This document shows positions 1 to 5,362 of a DNA stretch of 5,552 bases, in pieces. The stretch covers positions 1-5,552 of the forward strand of contig SUVZ01000285.1 of NCBI GenBank assembly GCA_015061765.1. The letters are read 5' to 3'. Position numbers and translations under genes: made by a program. This stretch comes from Lentisphaerota bacterium. GTDB lineage: Bacteria; Verrucomicrobiota; Kiritimatiellia; RFP12; UBA1067. The notes under the pieces were generated by a model. That model did no database searches and was not told the origin of the DNA. It saw only the letters and a program-made list of their open reading frames with translations. Every line of letters starts with the position of its first letter. The stretch's first letter is position 1.

Positions 1-68
1 GATTTAAGGCGGATAAGGATAAGGGTTTCGTTTGCGCCGAAATGAAATTAATACCATTTGCGGCGTGA
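1..68 (+). CDS. C-terminal end of an upstream gene (partial)
   Basis: Reading from base 3, the frame is open from the window edge to a TGA at 66-68 and encodes 21 residues ending in CAEMKLIPFAA. The composition (alternating K/D followed by a hydrophobic end) looks like a real protein terminus. The other two forward frames hit stops at 5-7 and 43-45. A hairpin begins one base after the stop, and a separate gene with its own ribosome binding site starts 86 bases later, which fits a gene end here. The fragment is too short to assign a family, and it could be a chance open frame. Confidence 0.5.
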   Translation, partial: FKADKDKGFVCAEMKLIPFAA

Positions 69-90
69 GCGGAAATGTGTACTTTCCCGC
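69..90 (+). terminator. Hairpin directly after the upstream stop, possible terminator
   Basis: GCGGAAA (69-75) pairs with TTTCC-GC (83-90) with a single bulged C at 88 and a 7-base loop TGTGTAC. It starts one base after the upstream stop codon. No run of T follows on the plus strand, so it is not a classical intrinsic terminator. It could be an mRNA 3'-end stabilising structure or chance. Confidence 0.3.
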
Positions 91-99
91 CTAGTGAAA

Positions 100-128
100 T
101 TCAAGCAATTGCGTTTTGGCAGTGTAAT
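100..128 (+). promoter_or_regulatory. Weak sigma70-like promoter candidate for the five-gene operon
   Basis: A -35-like TTCAAG (100-105) and a -10-like TGTAAT (123-128, one mismatch to TATAAT) are separated by 17 bases and lie 26 bases upstream of the first start codon. The -35 match is poor. The placement between a probable gene end and a strong ribosome binding site is the main support. Promoter rules in this phylum are not well known to me. Confidence 0.3.
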
Positions 129-140
129 AGACAATACCGA

Positions 141-149
141 GAGGAAGAG
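141..149 (+). promoter_or_regulatory. Ribosome binding site of the SUMF1-like gene
   Basis: GAGGAAGAG lies 5 bases before the ATG at 155. It is a purine-rich Shine-Dalgarno sequence at normal spacing and fixes the start of the first operon gene. Confidence 0.7.
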
Positions 150-154
150 CGAAA

Positions 155-1423
155 ATGAATAAACTGATAATGATAATAGGCGCGGCGGCGGTTGTTGCTG
201 GCGCAAATGCTTCGAGCATTACCATCGACAGCGTGACTCAGCGCTGGCCGTGGAACAACAAGTTTGACATCACATATACAGTCACCGATGGACAGTTGCT
301 CACAGCAGACGGAACAGGAGATGTCTATTGTAAAATCGTCTTCAACGCCACGATTGGCGGGCAGACGTACGAAATCGACGGTGTTACGAACATCGGTGCG
401 AGCGCGAACAGCGGAACGCACACCGTGACGTGGACGCCGCCAAGCAGTCTCCGCGCAAAGGACATGAGCTGCACGATGACTGCAACGCTCATGTCTGCCA
501 CCGCGCCGAGCGGCGACGATTACATGGTGGTCGATCTTAACGACGGAACCGTGTCGTTCGAGGGAATGCTACATTCGCAGGATCTTTCGAATGCCCGTTA
601 CAACACGGGCGACACGTACAAAACCGACAAGATGGTGCTTCGCAAAGTGCCGCGCTGGGCGAAGAAAAGCACTCTTCCCAACGCAGCATCGCTTACAAGC
701 GGCGGCTATCCGACGGGAAGAGGAGGTTTGACGCCGGCAAATTCTCGTAAATATTGGCCCACGAAACAAGATTTCTATGCCGGAGTCTTTATGGTTACCG
801 AGGCACAGTACAAGAAGATATTTGGTCAGACATCCTCATCTGTCATCCCGGTGGTTTATCAACTCTCTGGAAGTCACTATATTCACTACAATGCGCTGAG
901 GGCTTCCTGCAAGCCAGGTGAAGAAATCCCTGATGCCACATCAGACAGCGGCGTTTCCTTTTTCAAGCGTCTAAAATATAAGACAGGGAATCGCTTTGCC
1001 TTTGACTTGCCGACCCTCATCATGTCAGAAATTGCTGCACGGGCAGGCGAAACCGGTGCCTATTGCTGGCCGGGTAGCGAAATGAATAGTAACTATGTAG
1101 TTTGGAAATCCTCTGCCATGGCGGATGTTGGTTCAAAAAAATCCAACAATTGGGGTCTTTACGATGTGGCAGGCAATGCGTATGAATTTTGTCGTGACGG
1201 AGGGGCGTCTCTTGAAGATCCGGCAAATGCGACTAGTGCATTTACGCCGTCGTGGGATGAAGCCAACTGGGCGTCCAGCGAAAATGAGATTTGTGTGCGA
1301 GGAGGCGGTACAGCGACTGGCACTAGTTATTTAAACTATTTGGCATCATCTTATAAAGCGAACATAAAAACAGGGACTGCCACCGGCTTGTATGGCTTTC
1401 GCGTGTTTGTCGTAATGAAGTGA
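155..1423 (+). CDS. Secreted SUMF1/FGE-like (C-type-lectin fold) protein with N-terminal beta-sandwich
   Basis: 422 residues. Residues 1-19 are a Sec signal peptide (K3, hydrophobic LIMIIGAAAVVAG, likely cleavage ANA|S). Residues about 20-135 form a beta-rich module containing RWPWNNKFDITY (30-41) and THTVTWTPP, resembling an Ig-like domain common in secreted Kiritimatiellota-type proteins. Residues about 160-422 are a degenerate formylglycine-generating-enzyme/SUMF1 domain: MVTEAQYKKIFG (213-224) matches the family's E-V-T-x-x-Q-(Y/W) element, LPTLIMSEIAARAG (285-298) the L-P-T-E-A-E-W-E-Y-A-A-R-A-G element, NNWGLYDVAGNAYEFC (331-346) the N-x-x-G-L-Y-D-M-x-G-N-V-W-E-W element, CVRGGG (380-385) the R-G-G-S-W element, and GFRV (414-417) the terminal G-F-R. 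The active-site cysteine pair of true FGE near the C-terminus is absent, so sulfatase activation is unlikely. A binding, structural or surface role is more plausible (inference). It is the first gene of the apparent operon. GC falls sharply in the second half. Confidence 0.85.
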   Translation: MNKLIMIIGAAAVVAGANASSITIDSVTQRWPWNNKFDITYTVTDGQLLTADGTGDVYCKIVFNATIGGQTYEIDGVTNIGASANSGTHTVTWTPPSSLRAKDMSCTMTATLMSATAPSGDDYMVVDLNDGTVSFEGMLHSQDLSNARYNTGDTYKTDKMVLRKVPRWAKKSTLPNAASLTSGGYPTGRGGLTPANSRKYWPTKQDFYAGVFMVTEAQYKKIFGQTSSSVIPVVYQLSGSHYIHYNALRASCKPGEEIPDATSDSGVSFFKRLKYKTGNRFAFDLPTLIMSEIAARAGETGAYCWPGSEMNSNYVVWKSSAMADVGSKKSNNWGLYDVAGNAYEFCRDGGASLEDPANATSAFTPSWDEANWASSENEICVRGGGTATGTSYLNYLASSYKANIKTGTATGLYGFRVFVVMK

Positions 1424-1433
1424 GGGGGCGGAC

Positions 1434-2132
1434 ATGAAAAGGCGATATAAAATGATTCTTGCGGCGGCGTTCGCCGTCGGCGTGATTCTACCTCTGCTCG
1501 CCGCGTTTGACGGCACCCCTGTCACTTCGTCGGAAAAGACGTTCTGCGCATACGTGACGGAAGATGCAACATACTCTCTCGCGAACGTAGGGGAGATTGC
1601 GGCGTGGCTCGTGACGTGGCGCGAGGGCGAGACCGTGTCTGCTACTGCGATGGACGGCACGGCCTACACGCTGGCGGAAGATGCGGCGTCAACGGGAAGC
1701 GATGCGCTTCCGGCGAAGGGCGGCATATGGACGCTTGCGAACTCCGAAGAGGGGATTGCGCGGGTGGCCGTTCCTTGGTCTGTTTACCAAGGTGGCGGCG
1801 TTTCGCTCGCAAGCGGTGTGTTGGCCGACGCATTCGCGGCGGATACGGTGCATGATGGCCCGAACCGCAGACTGAAAGACAGGCAGACGCCGCCGGTTGC
1901 GTATTCCGGCGACGACTGGGCGGGCGATGTGTCCGCCATGTCCACGCTGACGATTACGCCGCCAGCGGGGAGTGGCATTCCGACTTCCTATTCCGATGTC
2001 GCAGGAGAGGGATGCCGCCCGTTCACCTTCAACAAGGCGGGCAGATGGACTGTCACGCTTGCGATGGAGGACGGTACGACGCGCACGGCGGTTATCGGCG
2101 TTGTCGGCGGCTTGATAATCTCCTTCCACTGA
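1434..2132 (+). CDS. Secreted protein of unknown family
   Basis: 232 residues, not recognised as a named family. The start at 1434 is supported by GAGGGGG (1422-1428) with a 5-base spacer; an internal ATG at 1452 lacks such a site. The N-terminus is a Sec signal peptide: KRRYK, then the hydrophobic ILAAAFAVGVILPLLAA (8-24), with cleavage probably just after A24. The mature protein is rich in T, S, G, A and D with alternating hydrophobics, typical of beta-sandwich extracellular proteins. Two parts can be seen: about 35-120 (VGEIAAWLVTWREGETV at 52-68, then GGIWTLANSEEG at 96-107 and ARVAVPWSVY at 109-118) and about 165-225 (STLTITPP at 170-177, FTFNKAGRWTVTLAMEDGTT at 197-216), the latter like an Ig/FN-type strand-turn-strand ending. 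There are only two cysteines and no catalytic motif. It lies 10 bases after the SUMF1-like gene, so the two are probably co-translated. It may be a partner or surface component, but no function can be given. Confidence 0.8.
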   Translation: MKRRYKMILAAAFAVGVILPLLAAFDGTPVTSSEKTFCAYVTEDATYSLANVGEIAAWLVTWREGETVSATAMDGTAYTLAEDAASTGSDALPAKGGIWTLANSEEGIARVAVPWSVYQGGGVSLASGVLADAFAADTVHDGPNRRLKDRQTPPVAYSGDDWAGDVSAMSTLTITPPAGSGIPTSYSDVAGEGCRPFTFNKAGRWTVTLAMEDGTTRTAVIGVVGGLIISFH

Positions 2133-2152
2133 CGGGCGAGCGCAGAATTCAA

Positions 2153-3112
2153 ATGGAAATCTTGCCCCGCAGAGATTTTCTGATGGGCGCGGCGGCGTTC
2201 GCGGCATTGCCGCCGCTCGCCGCGCTTTCGAGGGGTATGGATTGCCCATCTGCCGCGCAAAGGCCCATACGTAGGAGCGAGGAGCGGCAGGGCAAACTTG
2301 TCGCCAACTGGCAGAGGGCGGCGGCGGATGTCTTGCCGGAAGACTATGTGGCCTATCAGCGCGACGGCGACACAAGGGACTTCAAGGTACTCGTCGCATG
2401 CGAACGGGCTTTCGACAAAGTGCTGCGTGAGGCGCAAGAGACTGTTGTTGCGGGCGACGTTCCCGCAATCTGGAGCGTGTACAACATGGGCTACATCGTC
2501 AAGACGCGGAAGTCGCTCTTTTCGATAGACCTACGGCATCGGCGCGACTGCGAATTTGCGTCATTGCTGGATTTCGCACTCATCACGCACAACCATCCAG
2601 ACCACTGGCGACGCGACTTCTACAGGACGATGACCGATTTCGGCAAGATCGTCGCCTCGAACTTCCTGAAGGACAATCTCGGCTTCAACGCCATTAAAGG
2701 CGAGAGTGCAAAATGTGTCGGCACGTACAGTCTGGGCGACGTGGAGATTAGGACGTCGCTCATCGACCACTTTGACGCGGCTTGGGGAATTGATTTCACG
2801 ATGGCGTATGAAATCAAGATTGGGAATTTCATCCTCTACCATACGGGCGACAGCGGACGCGGCACAGTGCCGAAGCTGAACACCGTTTGGGGACAACCTG
2901 ACCTGTGGCTGTTCTTTCCGGGATGCGGGATAAACGTGGCGGATGCCGTCCGTAAGGTCAATGCCAAGCGTATTGTGTTCGGGCATCTGTGGGAACTTGG
3001 ACATGCGGAATCGGGACGGTTGAATGAGCCGCGCATTCGCCGCGCACTTGCGGCGGCGAAGCCGATATGCAACGATACATCCGTTGCCTTCTGGGGCGAC
3101 AGAATCATTTAG
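2153..3112 (+). CDS. Tat-exported metallo-beta-lactamase-fold hydrolase
   Basis: 319 residues from the ATG at 2153. This start is chosen because it places PRRDFLMGAAAF, a twin-arginine signal (R6-R7-x-F-L), at the N-terminus and follows the previous stop by 20 bases; the frame is open further upstream but that part overlaps the preceding gene and is not signal-like. The MBL zinc signature is present: HNHPDH (H146, H148, D150, H151), then H206 (IDHFD), D233 (HTGDSG) and H278 (VFGH) as candidate remaining ligands with normal spacing. ILYHTGDSG resembles the UlaG/Lactamase_B_3 branch rather than true beta-lactamases. The family hydrolyses esters, lactones, phosphoesters or lactams with one or two metals, and the substrate here cannot be told. 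Tat export suggests folding and metal loading in the cytoplasm before secretion. No lipobox is seen around C31. Its ribosome binding site is weak. It sits just ahead of the fucosidase. Confidence 0.87.
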   Translation: MEILPRRDFLMGAAAFAALPPLAALSRGMDCPSAAQRPIRRSEERQGKLVANWQRAAADVLPEDYVAYQRDGDTRDFKVLVACERAFDKVLREAQETVVAGDVPAIWSVYNMGYIVKTRKSLFSIDLRHRRDCEFASLLDFALITHNHPDHWRRDFYRTMTDFGKIVASNFLKDNLGFNAIKGESAKCVGTYSLGDVEIRTSLIDHFDAAWGIDFTMAYEIKIGNFILYHTGDSGRGTVPKLNTVWGQPDLWLFFPGCGINVADAVRKVNAKRIVFGHLWELGHAESGRLNEPRIRRALAAAKPICNDTSVAFWGDRII

Positions 3113-3128
3113 AAAGGATAGGAAGATC

Positions 3129-4568
3129 ATGGAAACGAAGATTAGTGGAAGCGTTGCACGCAAGTGCGCATTGGCGGCGTTCGCCTTTGCCGCCGCAACC
3201 GAAACGTTCGCGGCGGAGGTGGACGACGGCATAAAGCAGGGGACGCACGGCTACACACCGAAAGGATACGTGCAGCCGAAGGAGCCGGAGGTCAGGGAAC
3301 GGCTGGAATGGTTTAAGGATCAGAAGCTTGCGCTGATGATGCACTGGGGGCTTTACTCCACCATCGGGATAAAGGAGTCGTGGTGCCTTGTAGATAAAGA
3401 GGCGAAATGGGCGCGTCGTGAGGTAGCGTGGACGAATGACGGCGACGAGTTCAAGCGGCAGTACTATGGCCTCGTAAAATCGTTCAATCCGCTCAGGTTC
3501 GAGCCGAAGAAGTGGGCGAAGACGGCTAAGGAGTGCGGGTTTAAGTACCTCATTTTCACGACGAAACACCACGACGGCTTCTGCCTATACGATTCCAAGT
3601 ACACCGACTACAAGGTTACTGCGCCGGAATGCCCGTTCTCGGCCGACAAGAGAGCGGACATCGTGCGGTGCGTCTTTGACGCATTCCGTGCAGAGGGATT
3701 GGACATTGCGGCGTACTTCTCAAAGCCGGACTGGCACAATACCGACTATTGGGAGAATTGCGGCATCGGACGAAGCACAACACGCTATCCTACCTACGAC
3801 GTTAAGAAGAATCCGGCGAAGTGGGACAGGTTCAGGGAGTACACGAAAAACCAGATTGTGGAGTTGGTGCGCGACTATGGCAAGGTGGATGTCATCTGGC
3901 TCGACGGCGGACAGGTGCGGAGAAAAAGTGGGCTGGACATCAAGATAGAGGAGATCATTGCAGAGGCGAGAAAGTATAACCCCGGTCTCATTTCCGCCGA
4001 CCGCATTGCGGGCGGCCCCTGCGAGAATGTCATCACACCGGAACAGACCGTACCAAAGGAACCGATAGCCGTTCCGTGGGAGAGCTGCATCACAATGGGG
4101 AAATGGTGGGGCTACCATTTTGAAGATGAATACAAGCCGGTGCGCCAGATTCTGCATACGCTGGTAGATGTCGTCGCCAAGGGCGGCAATCTCGCTCTGA
4201 ACGTACCGCCGCAGCCGGACGGACGGTTGCCGCATCAGGCCGCCGAGCGCATGAACGCGCTGGGTGCGTGGCTCAAGGCGAACGGAGAGGCAATTTACGA
4301 GACGAGGCCTTTGCCGCCGTTTCGAAAGGGCGACTGGGCGTTCACAAGAAACCGCAAGACTGGCGAGGAATACGCGATACGGCTCTGGAAGGACAAGGCG
4401 AAGCGCATCGGGCGGCAGACGATGCTGGGAATTGCGGCGGCAAAGGTCGTGCATGTCGGAAGCGGGCGAGAGTTCGTCTGCGCAAAGGCGGCGGATGGCG
4501 CGGCATTCAACCTTTCCGCAGACTTCAAGGGCGACCCCAACGCGGATGTGTTCAAGATGGTGAGGTGA
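3129..4568 (+). CDS. Exported GH29 alpha-L-fucosidase
   Basis: 479 residues from the ATG at 3129, preceded by AAAGGA and AGGAAG. A signal peptide is predicted over 1-29 (RKCALAAFAFAAA, cleavage near TFAA). The catalytic barrel shows the GH29 order: WFKDQKLALMMHWGLYS (61-77), ESW (83-85), FTTKHHDGF (143-151), YFSKPDWH (196-203), VDVIWLDGG (253-261) with D259 as the expected nucleophile, PWESCITMGKWWGY (316-329), KGGNLALNVPPQPDG (351-365) and NGEAIYETR (385-393). E305 (TPEQ) and E318 (WESC) are both candidates for the acid/base residue, whose position varies in this family. About 85 C-terminal residues form a short beta-domain; no carbohydrate-binding module follows. The enzyme removes L-fucose from glycans such as mucin, milk or plant oligosaccharides, or fucans; the linkage cannot be read from sequence. 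It is 16 bases after the MBL gene and 5 before the SGNH gene. Confidence 0.95.
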   Translation: METKISGSVARKCALAAFAFAAATETFAAEVDDGIKQGTHGYTPKGYVQPKEPEVRERLEWFKDQKLALMMHWGLYSTIGIKESWCLVDKEAKWARREVAWTNDGDEFKRQYYGLVKSFNPLRFEPKKWAKTAKECGFKYLIFTTKHHDGFCLYDSKYTDYKVTAPECPFSADKRADIVRCVFDAFRAEGLDIAAYFSKPDWHNTDYWENCGIGRSTTRYPTYDVKKNPAKWDRFREYTKNQIVELVRDYGKVDVIWLDGGQVRRKSGLDIKIEEIIAEARKYNPGLISADRIAGGPCENVITPEQTVPKEPIAVPWESCITMGKWWGYHFEDEYKPVRQILHTLVDVVAKGGNLALNVPPQPDGRLPHQAAERMNALGAWLKANGEAIYETRPLPPFRKGDWAFTRNRKTGEEYAIRLWKDKAKRIGRQTMLGIAAAKVVHVGSGREFVCAKAADGAAFNLSADFKGDPNADVFKMVR

Positions 4569-4569
4569 G
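4562..4569 (+). promoter_or_regulatory. Ribosome binding site overlapping the fucosidase stop
   Basis: GAGGTGAG spans the fucosidase stop codon (TGA 4566-4568) and lies 4 bases before the ATG at 4574. It decides this start over ATGs at 4583 and 4586 and suggests translational coupling of the two enzymes. Confidence 0.6.
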
Positions 4570-4573
4570 AAAC

Positions 4574-5266
4574 ATGAAAACCATGATGAAAACAATCTTT
4601 GCTGTCGGAATGATTTTTGTTGGCATTGGATTCCCAGCCAACGGCGTGGAGAAGTGTCCCGTTTTCGAAAATGTGCGGGGGCATGAAAACGTTGAATGGC
4701 AGATAGCGTATGCGTTTCACTTGACGGACGGGAAAAAGAATCTACCGCGTGTCTTGCTCGTGGGCGATTCAATTTGCAACGGCTATCAAGGCGAGGTTTG
4801 TAGGCTCCTGAATGGCAAAATGAACGTTAGCTATTGGATTTCCTCGTATTGCGTGACGAGCCCAAACTACATGAAGTTTTTGTCGCTGTATCTCGACGAG
4901 GCGAAATACGATGTTGTTCACTTCAACAACGGACTTCATTCGCTGCAGACGCCTACCGAGGCATACGCCAAATGTGTCCGATCCGCAATGGAACTGATCA
5001 GGAGCAAGCAACCACAAGCCAAGATTGTCTGGTGTTCTTCCACGCCGCTCAAGGATGCAGATAAGACGGCCAAGGCGAAGGAATTGAACGAAGCTGCGGC
5101 AAAAGTCGTGGCGGAGATCGGCGGCATCGCGACGGACGATCTCTTCGCGCTTCTCGATCCGCTTGACCGGGAGACGAACTGGCGCGACGTTTTCCATCAC
5201 AAGAAGGAAACGTGCAAGATGGAAGCGAAGCAAGTTGCTGACGCTGTTCTTGGAGCTAGCCGATAG
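4574..5266 (+). CDS. Exported SGNH/GDSL-family hydrolase (probable glycan esterase)
   Basis: 230 residues. A Sec signal peptide covers about 1-24 (MKTMMK, hydrophobic TIFAVGMIFVGIGF, then PANG). The SGNH blocks are visible: block I VLLVGDSICNGY (60-71) with nucleophile S66; HFNNGLHSL (116-124) with N118/N119 in place of the usual G-x-N-D of block III; and block V D205-V-F-H208 as the catalytic Asp-His pair, followed by the usual helix (KQVADAVL). The HFN-x-GLH form is typical of a group of short, secreted SGNH enzymes common in Planctomycetes and related bacteria. Such enzymes remove acetyl or other acyl groups, often from polysaccharides; the substrate here is unknown. Seven cysteines in a short exported protein is notable and may mean disulphides. 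It is the last gene of the run, ends in tandem TAG TAG, and its start overlaps the fucosidase's translation signals. Confidence 0.88.
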   Translation: MKTMMKTIFAVGMIFVGIGFPANGVEKCPVFENVRGHENVEWQIAYAFHLTDGKKNLPRVLLVGDSICNGYQGEVCRLLNGKMNVSYWISSYCVTSPNYMKFLSLYLDEAKYDVVHFNNGLHSLQTPTEAYAKCVRSAMELIRSKQPQAKIVWCSSTPLKDADKTAKAKELNEAAAKVVAEIGGIATDDLFALLDPLDRETNWRDVFHHKKETCKMEAKQVADAVLGASR

Positions 5267-5298
5267 TAGCGTTCAAGGTGTAGGCGAAACTATGATGC

Positions 5299-5330
5299 GC
5301 GGCGCGAAAGTTTCAGTCGGTTTCAGCCGC
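5299..5330 (+). terminator. Two-step hairpin in the convergent intergenic region
   Basis: GCGGC (5299-5303) pairs with GCCGC (5326-5330), and inside it GAAA (5306-5309) pairs with TTTC (5321-5324), leaving an 11-base loop. It lies 33 bases after the last operon gene. No T-run follows. The same GCCGC can alternatively pair with GCGGC at 5335-5339. It could be a factor-assisted terminator or mRNA end structure. Confidence 0.3.
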
Positions 5331-5345
5331 AGTCGCGGCGGGCGG

Positions 5346-5362
5346 AGCGGGAATTCCCCGCT
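5346..5362. terminator. Small inverted repeat at the end of the minus-strand gene
   Basis: AGCGGG (5346-5351) and CCCGCT (5357-5362) form a 6-bp stem around AATTC. It overlaps the stop codon of the minus-strand gene and lies between two convergent genes, so it could serve either strand. There is no T-tract on either side, so evidence is weak. Confidence 0.28.

Noticed and set aside
155..1423. Annotation as a true formylglycine-generating enzyme
   Set aside because: The catalytic cysteine pair is absent from the C-terminal region and several family elements are degraded.
2012..2152. Upstream extension of the MBL gene from an earlier ATG
   Set aside because: It would overlap the preceding gene by about 120 bases and bury the twin-arginine signal inside the protein.
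1689..2375. Minus-strand open frame of 228 codons
   Set aside because: It lies across two well-supported plus-strand genes, is very rich in R, P and A as expected for an antisense frame in GC-rich coding DNA, and shows no domain or signal.
3024..3128. Upstream extension of the fucosidase gene
   Set aside because: It would overlap the MBL gene by 89 bases, and the ATG at 3129 has a ribosome binding site and begins a good signal peptide.
2561..3232. Minus-strand open frame of 223 codons
   Set aside because: It is antisense to the MBL gene and the start of the fucosidase gene, with no motif and no sensible ribosome binding site.
4268..4573. Upstream extension of the SGNH gene
   Set aside because: The added 102 residues are an arginine-rich shadow of the fucosidase frame. 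The ATG at 4574 has a ribosome binding site and starts a signal peptide.
3720..4772. Minus-strand open frame of 350 codons
   Set aside because: It is antisense to the GH29 and SGNH genes, whose motifs are unambiguous. Its composition is arginine- and cysteine-rich without recognisable motifs.
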